NCBI GenBank assembly: GCA_046520405.1
Contig: JBKGHI010000004.1
Coordinates: 1 to 64,000, forward strand
Direction of reading: 5' to 3'
DNA length: 64,000 bases
DNA from: Myxococcus sp046520405
GTDB taxonomy: Bacteria > Myxococcota > Myxococcia > Myxococcales > Myxococcaceae
Numbering within the stretch: position 1 is the first letter of the stretch; each line of letters starts with the position of its first letter. Positions 43,704 to 54,284 of the stretch are shown here, one piece after another. The translations under genes and the position numbers were made by a program. A model generated the notes under the pieces. The model worked only from the letters and a program-made list of their open reading frames with translations. It searched no databases and had not been told where the DNA came from.

Positions 43704-45585
43704 CTATCGCGTTTCGTACTCCTGCAGGATGCGCAGGACGGTGCTCGCCAGGGGGTGGTCCGAAGGCGCCAGCTCCAGGAAGCGGTGGTAGTTCCTGGCC
43801 CCCTCGTCCACCCGGCCCAGCTTGACCTCCACCGCGCCCATCAGCAGGTAGCACTCGGCGTTGCCCGGCTCGAGCCGGACGCACTCCCGGGCGGAGCTCC
43901 GCGCGGCGGAGTAGTTCCCCTCGCGCTGGTAGGCGCGCCCGGCGGAGAGCACCCGCTGCGCCGGTCCGGACGACGCCGGCAGCATCGACTGGGCCTGCGC
44001 GAGCCCCGCCTCCCCCAGCAGCGTCGCCTGGGCCTGCCGCGTCTGTCCACGAGCGCCCGTGCCGCTCGCCGGAGCGGCCTTGGCGCCCCTCGCGCCAGGT
44101 GACGAACGCGCAACGAGGGGACGCCCAGAGGCAGCCTGCGCCACCTCCTCATCCGAAGTGTCGGCGTTTCCCGACACCGCTTCGTCATCCCCACCCGGGC
44201 CCTCGCGGCTGAGGGCTCCTGCTGGGACTTCGGTGACGCGGCGACTTGCGCGGCGGGTGGCTTCGGAGGCGGGGCCAGGCGCACCGCCAGGGGCGGCCCG
44301 GGTTCGCGAGGCTCCTCATTGGCGGCGGCCAGCAGATCCGAGCCCACCCACGTCACCGCAATCACCAGGAGCACCGCGGCCATCACCAGCCCGACGCCGG
44401 CCACCCACTGCGAGGAGCGGCTGCCCTCGGCGAACAGCCCAGCCGGGTCACGCGTGGCGCGGGAGCGGCGTCCTCCACCACCGCTTCCTCCTCTACGTCC
44501 ACCGGTCCGCTCGGCTCGGTCCGGTAGTCCGGCTCCAGGGCCGGCACGCCATGCTGCGTGGGGGCTGGCAGCTCGGGCGCCTCGCGCCAGATGGACACCT
44601 CTTCGGCGAAGGACGGCGGCACCCGGGCGTCCATCCCGAGCGCCTCCAGGTCCGGCCGGTACAGCTCCCGCAGCAGGTACGCCACGGACATGGGCGAGAA
44701 CCGCGGGGTGGACGAGTACAGGAACCCGGCCAGGGCATCCCCCAGCGCGTGCGCGGACTCGAAGCGCAACTCCTTCTTCAGCGCGAGCGCCTTCTGGAGG
44801 ATGGCATCCAGCGCCACCGGGATGTCCGGCCGCACCTGCCGCGCCGAGGGCAGCGGCTGGCCGTTGTTCAGCCGTTGCAGCACCGTGTGGACCTGCCCCT
44901 CCAAGGGCAGCCGGCCGCAGATCATCTGGAACAGCACCACGCCGGTGGCCCAGACATCCGTGCGGGCATCCACCGCTTCCCCGCGCGCCTGCTCGGGAGA
45001 GAAGAACAGGTACTTCCCCTTCACGATGCCGGGCTCGGTGTTGAAGCTGCGCAGCGAGCGCGCCTTGGCGATGCCGAAGTCGACGATCTTGACCTGTCCC
45101 TCGTAGCTGATGAGGACGTTGTCGGGGGAGATGTCGCGGTGGACGATGCCCAACGGCTCGCCCCGCTCGTCACCGCGGGTGTGGGCGTAATGCAGGCCTC
45201 GGCACATCTCCATGGCGATGAAGACGGCGATGGGGACCGGCAGACAGTGGAAGCCGGAGCGCAGCGCCCGCTTCAGGACGCGGTGGAGCGGCTGGCCCTC
45301 CACCAGCTCCATGGCCAGGAAGTACTGCCCGTCCACCTTTCCGAAGTCGAAGACCTGGGCAATGGCGCCATGCGACAGCGAGGCGGAGATGCGCGCCTCG
45401 CTGATGAACATCGACACGAAGGCCTCGTCGTTGGCGTACTCCGGGAGCACCTTCTTGATGAGCACGGGCTTGGTGACGCCCGCCGCGCCTCTCAGCCGCG
45501 CACGCCACGTCTCCGCCATGCCACCATGGCCTACCCGCTCCTGGAGTTCATACCGGCCGAATCGTTCTCGTGGCGCGCTTGCCAT
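43704..45585 (-). CDS. Ser/Thr protein kinase with TM and TPR tail, two frameshifts
   Basis: The N-terminal kinase starts at MASAPRERFGRYELQERVGHGGM and is catalytically complete: KPVLIKKVLP (Lys), IVHRDISPDN, IVDFGIAKA and SPEQARGEAVDARTDVWATG. The linker is followed, after a frame break near 44457-44468, by a transmembrane helix (GLVMAAVLLVIAVTWVGS). After a second break in 44190-44290 comes a TPR-like periplasmic tail (AGRAYQREGNYSAARSSARE, AECYLLMGAVEVKLGRV). Both breaks can be closed by adding one base. It is divergent from a sigma54 activator with an FHA domain, 98 bp apart, which is a typical phosphorylation partnership in Myxococcus. Confidence 0.85.
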
Positions 45586-45683
45586 TCGCGGGTGACACCC
45601 CCTCTCAAAGTTTACCGTATAACCCGGGATTGCGGAGCCCAACCCCGCAAGACGGCTGTGATATCCTCCGCGCCGTGGCGAGT

Positions 45684-47057
<1,374 letters not shown>

Positions 47058-47193
47058 AAGAAGGCGCGGGGCCTGGCCCCCTGCCTCCGCGGCGGCATGT
47101 CCATGTGGGCGTGGCCGGATTTACCCGGGCCGGGTCTCTCCTGGTCAAAACGGCCCGGCATTCCGCTGGGCCCCTGCCTGGGACGTGCCGACC

Positions 47194-48126
47194 ATGACTC
47201 TTCGTTCGCGCCTGCGCTCGACCGTGCTGGCCTTGCTCCCCGTTGCCCTGCTCCCGCTGATGGCTTGCGGTGGAAACGAGGGCAAGCTCACGGTGCTGCT
47301 GACGGACGCCCCTGGCGACGACATCCGCACCGCCGTTGTCACCATTTCGGAAATCTACCTTCAGGGCGGCAACGACGGCGAAGGCGGCCGCGTGGTGCTG
47401 CGCGATACGCCCGCCACGGTGAACCTGCTGGAGCTGGCCAACAGCACGTCCGAGCTGGTGTCCGAAGCCGTGGTCCCCAATGGCGACTACTCCGAGCTTC
47501 GCTTCGTCATCACCGGTGGCTACATCGAGGTGGCGAACGCGGACGGCTCCACCACGGTGTTCGCGTCGTCGGATGACTACATCGGGCTGCCGCCGGAAAC
47601 GCAGGTGGGCGGGCAGCTGCACATGCCCAGCTATGGCTCCTCCGGGCTGAAGGTGAAGTTCTCCGAGAAGCTGACCATCGAAGGTGAGCAGAAGGTGCTG
47701 CTCGTGGACTTCGACGTGGGCCAGAGCTTCGGCAAGGAGGCGGGCAACTCGGACCGTTGGGTGATGAGCCCGGTCATCAAGTCCGCCGAGGTGACGGCGT
47801 CCGGCAGCATCCGCGTGACGGCGGACAAGCACGCCACCGTGGCGCTGCCCGTGGTGGATGGCCATCAGGTGACGCTGGCCGACTTCAAGGCGGTGATGAC
47901 GAACGAGGCCGGCAGCCGGGAGCGGCTGCCGCTGACCGACGAGGACGGCGACGGCATCTACGAAGCCGCCTTCAAGTTCCTCATCCCGGGCACCTTCACG
48001 GTGGAGCTGGAGGCGCCCGCCTTCGTCAGCGCGACCACCACCCCGGACCACCCGGTGACGGTGGAGGTGGGCTCGGGCCGCGACGTGGCGCACCACTTCA
48101 CGATTACGGGTGCGAGACGACAGTAA
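47194..48126 (+). CDS. DUF4382 domain lipoprotein
   Basis: A 310-aa lipoprotein with lipobox LLPLMACGG. The region GKLTVLLTDAPGDDIRTAVV and VVTISEIYLQG, then LLELANSTSELVSEAVVPNGDYSELR, is typical of DUF4382, a beta-rich domain common in secreted proteins. The C-terminus (TFTVELEAPAFVSATTTP) adds an Ig-like unit. No enzymatic motif. Function unknown; its neighbours give no clue. The ATG has no strong SD sequence. Confidence 0.9.
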   Translation: MTLRSRLRSTVLALLPVALLPLMACGGNEGKLTVLLTDAPGDDIRTAVVTISEIYLQGGNDGEGGRVVLRDTPATVNLLELANSTSELVSEAVVPNGDYSELRFVITGGYIEVANADGSTTVFASSDDYIGLPPETQVGGQLHMPSYGSSGLKVKFSEKLTIEGEQKVLLVDFDVGQSFGKEAGNSDRWVMSPVIKSAEVTASGSIRVTADKHATVALPVVDGHQVTLADFKAVMTNEAGSRERLPLTDEDGDGIYEAAFKFLIPGTFTVELEAPAFVSATTTPDHPVTVEVGSGRDVAHHFTITGARRQ

Positions 48127-48179
48127 CGCTCGCGCGGAACAGAATTACGTGGGGACTGGCGCGGGGTCGGTTCCCATGG

Positions 48180-48217
48180 CGAGGCGTCGGGGCGAGTTCC
48201 CCGGCGCCTCGTTTTTT
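48180..48217 (+). terminator. Rho-independent terminator after the DUF4382 gene
   Basis: Stem arms CGAGGCG-T-CGGGG and CCCCG-G-CGCCTCG (12 bp plus a mismatch) with a 6-nt loop are followed by six T residues. It lies between the lipoprotein stop and the ester-cyclase-like gene and terminates plus-strand transcription. Confidence 0.88.
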
Positions 48218-48280
48218 CCGAGCCATCCCCGCTTCCAGTGGAAATCCCGCCATGACTACGCTCGCCCGCAGGAGGCAAGC

Positions 48281-48850
48281 GTGCTCACCGAACAAGTCCG
48301 TCAGGCGCGACAGAAGCTGGTGCTGGCCCACTTCCACGGCGAGGTCCGGCAGGACTGGGACGCCGTCCTGTCGACGTTCCCCCACCCGCATTACGAGCTG
48401 GTCCCCACGCTGAAGGTGCACGACGGAGACGGCGCGGTGCGCGCGTACTACCGCGAGACGCGCATCGCCTTTCCGGACCAGTCCCACGAAATCATCTCGT
48501 TCCGGCACAGCGACGATGCCGTCATCGTGGAGTTCTGGCTGATGGGGACCCACCTGGGCCCCCTGGGCGAGATTTCTCCGACGGGCAACCGGTTCCGGGC
48601 GCGGATGTCGGCCTACTTCATCTTCGACGAGTCGGAGACGCTGGTCTGCGAGCGCGTCTATTTCGACACGCTCACCATCCTCAAGCAGCTCGTCGGCGGG
48701 CTGGATATGAAGCGCCCGAAGAACTGGCTCCTCGCGGTCCAGTGCCTCAAGGGCCTGCTCTCCATGTCCAGCGGTCAGCCCGCGCCCGAGCTGACCCACA
48801 CCACGCCGCCCTCCCTGGACGACGCTCCTCCGCGGAAGGCCGCTCAGTAG
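48281..48850 (+). CDS. SnoaL-like / ester cyclase family protein
   Basis: A 189-aa protein with the SnoaL/NTF2-like alpha+beta cone. Recognisable blocks are VLAHFHGEVRQDWDAVLSTF, the IISFRHSDDAVIVEFWLMGT strand pair and MSAYFIFDESETLVCERVYF. The GTG start is preceded by an AGGAGG Shine-Dalgarno at 48270, five bases away, so it is preferred over upstream starts. Enzymes of this fold include polyketide cyclases and ketosteroid isomerases; the substrate is unknown. Confidence 0.85.
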   Translation: MLTEQVRQARQKLVLAHFHGEVRQDWDAVLSTFPHPHYELVPTLKVHDGDGAVRAYYRETRIAFPDQSHEIISFRHSDDAVIVEFWLMGTHLGPLGEISPTGNRFRARMSAYFIFDESETLVCERVYFDTLTILKQLVGGLDMKRPKNWLLAVQCLKGLLSMSSGQPAPELTHTTPPSLDDAPPRKAAQ

Positions 48851-49803
48851 ACGACGAGCGCCTGCGGCGCGTGGTAGCTCACGATGGTGAGCACCGGGAT
48901 GCGCGGCGCCTCGTCATCCGTCTCCGCGCCGCCCGAAGTCAGGCGCACGCCGTCGAAGCGCGCGAGGATGACGTAGTCGCGCCGAGTCTCCAGGAACGGG
49001 TCGGCGCTCGCCAGACGCCCGAGCGCCTCACGGCCCGTCTCGTCGGAGACGTTCTCCACGAAGCGCCGCGTCGTATTGCGGCCAGAGCGCTCCGCCGTGC
49101 TCACCGTGCCGCCCATCCGTCCCGGCCCCGTGAGGACGGACTGGCCGGAGAGGTCGCCCCAGTACGAGGTGACGGAGTCGATGCGCTCGCCATACCCGAC
49201 GACTTCGTCCGTCTGGACGGAGCTGAGGGCATGCTCCACCAGCCACACCGTGGGGCGCTCGCCTTCCGAGCGCTGGTCCGCGACCTGCGCGCGCAGCATC
49301 ACATAGCGGCCCTTGTACGTGTCCGGCCGGTCCATGGCGGAGGCCAGCGAGAAGATGGGGATCTGCTTCTCCTGGAGGTAGCGCAGCTCGCCCGTCACGC
49401 TGCCACCGCGCTGAGCCACCACGCGCGCGATGAGCTTCGCGCCCTCCGGGCGGACGCGCAGGTCCTGCGTCCAGGCGCGCCCAAGCAGCGCGTTGAGCTG
49501 GGTGAAAGGCGTGTGCTCGATGCAGGCCTTCAGTCCTTCCCAGGCCTCGTCGCGCGAAGCGCCCTGGAGCCGCCGCGCGGCGGCCTCACACACGGCCGGG
49601 TTCGCATAACGCGCGGCGAAGGCCTTGGGGTCCGCCGAGGGACTGGGCGCGGGCGGCTCCGGCGGCGGCTTGGCGACAAACACCTCTTCCTGCTGGCGAG
49701 GCGCGTCCTCCGACCACGTCACGTGGGAGTGCGAAGCGCCGCAGCCCGCGGCGAGCGGCCCCAGCAGGGCCCAGGTGGACAGCATCCAGGAAGAACGGCG
49801 CAT
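48844..49803 (-). CDS. Lipoprotein, conserved in myxobacteria
   Basis: A 319-aa lipoprotein with lipobox LGPLAAGC (Cys21). After a Pro-rich linker (KPPPEPPAPSPSADP) the domain contains FAARYANPAVCEAAARRLQGAS, a helical block, and the central LQEKQIPIFSLASAMDRPDTYKG-type region that resembles the DUF-type OB-fold RPxxYKGRxV motif. No enzymatic motif is seen. It lies downstream of a cysteine-rich exported-protein gene on the same strand with an 11-bp gap, so the two are likely cotranscribed. Function unknown. Confidence 0.78.
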   Translation of the reverse strand: MRRSSWMLSTWALLGPLAAGCGASHSHVTWSEDAPRQQEEVFVAKPPPEPPAPSPSADPKAFAARYANPAVCEAAARRLQGASRDEAWEGLKACIEHTPFTQLNALLGRAWTQDLRVRPEGAKLIARVVAQRGGSVTGELRYLQEKQIPIFSLASAMDRPDTYKGRYVMLRAQVADQRSEGERPTVWLVEHALSSVQTDEVVGYGERIDSVTSYWGDLSGQSVLTGPGRMGGTVSTAERSGRNTTRRFVENVSDETGREALGRLASADPFLETRRDYVILARFDGVRLTSGGAETDDEAPRIPVLTIVSYHAPQALVVY

Positions 49804-49814
49804 GGGCGGAACTC

Positions 49815-50513
49815 CTAGAGGGAAGCGGAGCCAGGGCTGGAGGAACGGTTGCGCTGCTGGACGGTGGGCGCGGGGTGCGAACCGGAGCCAGGCACCGGCA
49901 GCACGACGGCGCACGCATCCGCGCACCGGTCGCTGAGGCAGGCCTGCGTCTGGGGCGCAGTGGCCTGCTGAGTCACCTCCGCGTAGCAGCGGTCCGCGGT
50001 GCCCGGGCAGTTGGCGCGGGCGGCACACTCGCAGCAGGGCGAGGCCACCGTGGCCATGAACTGCACCTCTTGAAGGACGTTGGCCAGCGCGCGGTAGCAG
50101 GCGCGAGCGCCGGGAGCGAAGCGGCCCTTCGAATCCACGACGAAGGACGTGCCCTCCAGGCCGCACTGGTCCACGGCGGTGATGTAGCGCCGCTCACACA
50201 GCGCGGTGAGCGTCGCGTCCGGACGGCCCTCGCGGATGTTGCCCACGGCCTCCGTGCACAGCGCGCGGCCCACGTCCTGGAGGAGCTTCTTGTTGGACGT
50301 ATCCTGCGAATCGCTGGGCGCGCCGGCGGAGAGGTCCGCCTCGAACACGCATTCCTTCCCCGCGCGCAGGGTGTCCACCGTGCAGGACCAGGCGGTGGGG
50401 GACTCATCCGCGACTGGCGGCGCGGCGAGCGCCTCGGGCGGAATCACTGGCGCGGGGGAGTCCGGCGCCGAACCCAACAGGAAAAGGGAGACGAGGATCG
50501 CCTTCATGGACAT
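49815..50513 (-). CDS. Cysteine-rich exported protein
   Basis: A 232-aa protein with an N-terminal hydrophobic segment (MKAILVSLFLLGSA) and about a dozen cysteines (for example SPCCECAARANC, CLSDRCADAC), expected to form disulfides in the periplasm or outside. It has no motif I recognise. An ATG two codons later is a possible start. It is followed by the lipoprotein gene with an 11-bp gap, so a two-gene operon encoding envelope proteins is likely. Confidence 0.7.
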   Translation of the reverse strand: MSMKAILVSLFLLGSAPDSPAPVIPPEALAAPPVADESPTAWSCTVDTLRAGKECVFEADLSAGAPSDSQDTSNKKLLQDVGRALCTEAVGNIREGRPDATLTALCERRYITAVDQCGLEGTSFVVDSKGRFAPGARACYRALANVLQEVQFMATVASPCCECAARANCPGTADRCYAEVTQQATAPQTQACLSDRCADACAVVLPVPGSGSHPAPTVQQRNRSSSPGSASL

Positions 50514-50708
50514 GGCAGGTTAGGACGACGCGCTACCACGTACAAACCGTCTCGCGACAACTGTTCCGTGGACAGGGACGTCCTCCCCTTCCCTACCTTC
50601 GCCGCGTGGCACCGACGTCCGCCACCCGACGGCATGAGGGGATTCGGAGCCCTGGAGCCGCCTCGTGCGCCCGCGCATGATGCGCGCGGGCTTCCTTGCA
50701 AGAGGTGG

Positions 50709-51065
50709 ATGGTGGGACGTGCGGACGACGCGGTGTGGCGGCCTTACGAAGACGGCAGCTCCCTGGGCTGGATGGGGACGCAGGGCGGCACCATCGCGCG
50801 GGACGAGGACTTCGGGGGGCTGGCGCGCCTCACCTACGAGCTGGACGACAGCCGCTCCTTCCACGCCATCTCCTGCTCCGTCACCGGCTGGCTCCTCTAC
50901 CACCGCTTCTTCGACAACGCGGCCGCGGCCACCGCCGCCTTCGAGGAGATGAAGCCCGCGCTCGAGGCGCTCCTGACGCAGCTCCCCGCGGGAGGCCCGT
51001 CAGCGCCCGGCAACGCGCGCCTCGGAGGCCCCATCCTGGCGGCCTTCACGGTGCGCCACGGATAG
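50709..51065 (+). CDS. Small hypothetical protein
   Basis: A 118-aa protein (MVGRADDAVWRPYEDGSSLG ...) with alternating hydrophobic strands (FHAISCSVTGWLLYHRFF) and a helical tail (AATAAFEEMKPALEALLTQL). Preceded by AAGAGGTGG, a likely RBS though close to the ATG. The upstream extension of the frame runs through the opposite cysteine-rich gene and is not credible. No family recognised. Confidence 0.6.
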   Translation: MVGRADDAVWRPYEDGSSLGWMGTQGGTIARDEDFGGLARLTYELDDSRSFHAISCSVTGWLLYHRFFDNAAAATAAFEEMKPALEALLTQLPAGGPSAPGNARLGGPILAAFTVRHG

Positions 51066-51125
51066 CGACTGGGAGCGAAAAGCCTTGGTCCCCGCCGGCA
51101 TTCTGGCGTTCATGACGGGCCCGCC

Positions 51126-51764
51126 ATGGCCTCCCACCGCATCCACGAAGAAGACAGCTTCGAGAACGAAACCTTCGCCGACCTGAGCCTCCAGGAGGCG
51201 GACCTGAGCGGGAAGGAGTTCTACGGCTGCACGTTCAGCAACTGCACCCTGCAGGAGAGCCGTTGGACGCGGGCCAAGCTGGAGAACTGCGTCTTCACCG
51301 GCTGTGACCTCACCCGGGTCCGGTTCACCGACACGTCCCTGCGCGACGTGCGGTTCGAAAGCTCCAAGCTGATGGGCATCGACTGGACGGACGTGGGCAC
51401 CTTCCCCGAAGTCAGCTTCGACGGCTCGAACCTGCGCTACTGCACCTTCGCGGGCCTCAGCCTGCGCAAGACGTCGTTCCTGCGCTGCACGGCGCTGGAG
51501 ATGAACTTCATCGACACGGACTTGTCCGAAGCGGACTTCAGCGGCTCGGACATCGCCGGCAGCAACTTCCGCGGCTGCACGCTCACGAAGGCGGACTTCG
51601 GAACGGCGAAGGGCGTGTTCATCGACCCCACGCGCAACCGTGTCAAAGCCACGCGCATCCCCGTGGAGGCCGCCGTGGACTTCGTCCAGACGCTCGGGCT
51701 GGTGGTGCCGGGCTACGGAGATGGGCCGACGGCGCCGAAGACGGAACGCAAGAAGGGCCGCTAG
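51126..51764 (+). CDS. Pentapeptide repeat protein
   Basis: A 212-aa protein made largely of A(D/N)LxX-type repeats, for example LSLQEADLSGKEFYGCTFSN, DLTRVRFTDTSLRDVRFE and DTDLSEADFSGSDIAGSNFR, which fold into a right-handed quadrilateral beta-helix. Several Phe-centred faces are regular over about 25 five-residue units. Such proteins include the Qnr-type DNA-mimicking gyrase protectors, but a link to quinolone resistance is not implied here. The C-terminal 40 residues are a linker with a basic end (TERKKGR). It overlaps the convergent kinase remnant by a few bases. Confidence 0.92.
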   Translation: MASHRIHEEDSFENETFADLSLQEADLSGKEFYGCTFSNCTLQESRWTRAKLENCVFTGCDLTRVRFTDTSLRDVRFESSKLMGIDWTDVGTFPEVSFDGSNLRYCTFAGLSLRKTSFLRCTALEMNFIDTDLSEADFSGSDIAGSNFRGCTLTKADFGTAKGVFIDPTRNRVKATRIPVEAAVDFVQTLGLVVPGYGDGPTAPKTERKKGR

Positions 51765-52408
51765 TTGGAGGACGCGCCCTCCAGCATGACCTCCAGGCCG
51801 CCGTATTCCGACGGCGCCAATGACAAGGTCCACCCATGCACCTGCGCGACGTGGTGGGTGATGTGCAGGCCCAGTCCCTGCCCCTGAATCCCCCGGGTGC
51901 GTGCGGCGTTGCCGCGGAAGCTGCGCTCCAGCAACCGGGCGCGCTCCTCCTCGGGGATGCCGGGACCATCGTCGATGACGCGCAGACGGAAGCGCTGGCC
52001 TCGCGAGTGCTCCAACACCACCGCGCCATGACCGTCCTCCCGGCCGTGGTGGATGCCGTTGAACACGATGTTGCTCACGGCCTGCTCGATGAGCGTGACA
52101 TCGCCATGGACCCAGACGGCCGTCTCCGGCACGCCGCTCTCCAGGGCGATTCGCTGCTGCCGGGCAATGGGCTGATGCCGCCCCAGCACGCGCGACACCA
52201 CCGCGTTCAGGTCCACGGCCGCCCGCTGGACCTGGGGTTGTCCCGCTTCGAGCCGCGCGGCCGCCGCGAGGTTGTGCACCAGGGACGCGATGTAATGCGC
52301 CTCGCCCATGGCGTCTCCCGCCACGGAGGGCTCCAGGGCTTCACCGCGGCTCAGCCGCTGCTGGAGGGCCGACAGGTGCCCTTGAAGCACGGTGAGCGGC
52401 GTCATCAC
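51761..52408 (-). pseudogene. Histidine kinase catalytic core, N-terminus missing
   Basis: The kinase part of a two-component pair. It has a HisKA dimerisation helix (TPLTVLQGHLSALQQRL) and HATPase domain with N-box VSNIVFNGIHHG, G1 box RLRVIDDGPGIPEEE and G2 block GQGLGLHITHHVAQVHGW. The phospho-accepting histidine (SHDVMTPLT) lies upstream of the first available start, in another reading frame that overlaps the response-regulator gene. No sensor or membrane domain precedes it. The usual N-terminal half is therefore lacking, apparently by a deletion joining this gene to the receiver gene. Confidence 0.75.
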
Positions 52409-52677
52409 GTCGTGCGAGCGCTGAGGATGAGCACCGGCACCTCAGAGAAGGCCCGGAGCGACTTCAGCATGTCCAGGCCGTAGGTGTCGGGCAGCATCAG
52501 GTCCAGCACCACCAGGCTCACGTCGGGCAGCTCCCCGGAGGCAAGGACGCGGCCCTCCCGCCACCACGAGGGCTCGAAGCCCGCGCCGCGCAGGTGCTCG
52601 ACAATCTGCGCGCCGAGCTGCGGGTCGTCCTCCACGAGCAGGATGCGCTCGCCCATGCCGTCTGCCTCCTCGTCCAC
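52405..52677 (-). pseudogene. Truncated response regulator receiver domain
   Basis: A 90-aa partial receiver domain: acidic pair LLVEDDPQLG, phospho-acceptor LVVLDLMLPDTYGLDML and switch Thr/Ser in LILSAR. It ends with ARTT then a stop before the conserved Lys strand and before any DNA-binding domain. In a normal OmpR-type regulator about 130 more residues would follow. The stop lies within the start of the adjacent kinase remnant. A single deletion removing the end of this gene and the beginning of the kinase gene explains both truncations. Confidence 0.75.
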
Positions 52678-52698
52678 CCCAGGCCGCGCTCAACGGGC

Positions 52699-53388
52699 TC
52701 AGGGAGGCGCGCCAGCGCCCCCGTCGAATCCCGGCGGAGGCCCCATCCCGCCGTCACCACCCGGCGGCGGTCCGCCAGGGCCACCCGGTTCACCGCTCCC
52801 GCCCGGCACCGAGCACTGCGCGGTCGACAGCGAAGACCGGATGACCAGCGTCTTCCACGCCAGCATCGCACCATCCGCCATGCGCTCGGTCTGGAACAGG
52901 TAGTCCGCCACCGCGTCCCCGGAGATGACCGTGTCGTTCTGGTTCGTCGTGTCCCGCGGCCCCCGCGCGTCATAGAGCGGCTGGGTATTGACGATTTCGT
53001 CGTTCAACGTGTCGTCGAAGAAGAGCTGCGAGGTGACGTACTCACTCCCATTCACGCGAACGGTGAAGTGGATGTGAATGGTGCGGCTGCTGTACCACCC
53101 CGGGAAACACGTATCGAAAGACACCCGGCCCTCGGCGTCCGTCGTCTGCACGCCCCGGAACCAGCGCGCGGCGCGGGCGCCCGCGTCACCCGAGGCGCCC
53201 GTGGCCCAGGCCGTGGCCCCCGTGCCCGAATCCACCTCCGAGCCCGCATCCGTGTCGTCGATAATGGGGTCCGTGCCCTCGCCACAGGCCACGATGAAGC
53301 GCGCGAGCGGCAAGGTGGCCAGCGTATGACTTCGCTTTTCATCCAGAGCCTCCGTTCCAGTCGGTGACGTGCCCACGGCTGCGGGCAC
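52699..53388 (-). CDS. Intradiol dioxygenase-like protein with apparent internal deletion
   Basis: A 229-aa protein with a secretion-type N-terminus (TLATLPLARFIVACG, lipoprotein-like). It has the C-terminal half of an intradiol ring-cleavage dioxygenase domain: WFRGVQTTDAEGRVSF, FPGWYSSRTIHIHF (a Tyr and two His iron ligands) and VTSQLFFDDTLN. The first iron-ligand Tyr and the preceding 100 or so residues of the fold are missing between SGTGATAWATG and GDAGARAARWFRG. The C-terminus is Gly/Pro-rich (EPGGPGGPPPGGDGG). The frame is open throughout, so the deletion appears in frame. Activity is unlikely. The GTG start lies right after AAGGGGAAGG. Confidence 0.75.
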   Translation of the reverse strand: MPAAVGTSPTGTEALDEKRSHTLATLPLARFIVACGEGTDPIIDDTDAGSEVDSGTGATAWATGASGDAGARAARWFRGVQTTDAEGRVSFDTCFPGWYSSRTIHIHFTVRVNGSEYVTSQLFFDDTLNDEIVNTQPLYDARGPRDTTNQNDTVISGDAVADYLFQTERMADGAMLAWKTLVIRSSLSTAQCSVPGGSGEPGGPGGPPPGGDGGMGPPPGFDGGAGAPP

Positions 53389-53476
53389 CTTCCCCTTCTG
53401 GCCGGAAAAGCTTGAGGGAATCTTAAGCGGCGAAAGGGAAACGGCGCGCCAGGACGGCCAGGCGGCCAGCCGCTCG

Positions 53477-54064
53477 TCACGGCGGGTCCAGCAGCGCCCC
53501 CAGCTTCTCCAACGCGAGCCGGGCGCGCGTCTTCACCGTGCCCAGTGGATCCCCGGTGCGCTCGGAGATCTCCCGCTGCGACAGCCCTTCGAAGTACGCC
53601 AGCTCCACCACCTCGCGCTGCTCCGGGGGGAGCCGCGCCAGCGCCGCCTGGACCTGTCCGCGCGCCTCCTCCTGGCTCGCCGCCTCATCGGGCGCGGGGG
53701 GCATCGCGCTGACGGGAGGCCCCTGATGTGACGCTCCTTCCACCACGCGCGCCACCGTGCCCTGAGCGCGCAGGCGGTCAATCGCGCGTGTGCGCACAAT
53801 CGTCGTCACCCAGGCATCCAGGCCGCCGCGGTCCGGGTCGAACTCCCGGGCGCGCCGCCAGACCTCCAGGAACGCCTCCTGCAACACCTCTTCCGCGTCC
53901 GCGCGTGTCTGGAGCAACCGCAACGCGATGGCGAAGCTGCGTCCACCGCACCGGGCGTAGACGTCCCGCATGGCCTGGACGCCGCCCAGGGCCACCTGCC
54001 GGAGGAGGGCCCGGTCTGACGCCGGGTCGCTTGCTCGGGGGACAGCGGTGGAGGGAGGCGCCAT
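53477..54064 (-). CDS. RNA polymerase ECF sigma factor
   Basis: A 195-aa ECF sigma factor. Region 2 is ALRLLQTRADAEEVLQEAFLEVWRRA (with sigma2.1/2.2 pattern) then DPDRGGLDAWVTTIVRTRAIDRLR (2.4). Region 4 is LPPEQREVVELAYFEGLSQREISERTGDPLGTVKTRARLALEKL. The linker is typical of the RpoE/SigK group. No anti-sigma factor gene is adjacent; upstream is the divergent glgE operon and downstream the truncated dioxygenase gene. The start MAPPSTAVPRAS was preferred to upstream starts, which include non-conserved residues. Confidence 0.94.
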   Translation of the reverse strand: MAPPSTAVPRASDPASDRALLRQVALGGVQAMRDVYARCGGRSFAIALRLLQTRADAEEVLQEAFLEVWRRAREFDPDRGGLDAWVTTIVRTRAIDRLRAQGTVARVVEGASHQGPPVSAMPPAPDEAASQEEARGQVQAALARLPPEQREVVELAYFEGLSQREISERTGDPLGTVKTRARLALEKLGALLDPP

Positions 54065-54284
54065 GTTCGTCCCGGATAGCTCAATCAGCGGGGCAGTTCC
54101 CAGCTTCAAGTATCGGCAGGCGGGCACCCGGGCGCGCTGTGCCTTCCAGGGTGGGCAGTGCCCGCCCCCATCCTTAACGTTCACGAGCCAACGCGGCCGG
54201 GAAGGAAGCCGTCCAGCATCGACAACAGTCGCGATTCGCCGCGAGGCAATCACAACCCGAGACCTATAAGGGCCGCCAGCCATC

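Noticed and set aside
54065..54284. A promoter TATAAG just before glgE
   Set aside because: It lies only about 14 bp from the ATG, which leaves no room for a normal leader and RBS, and there is no matching -35 element.
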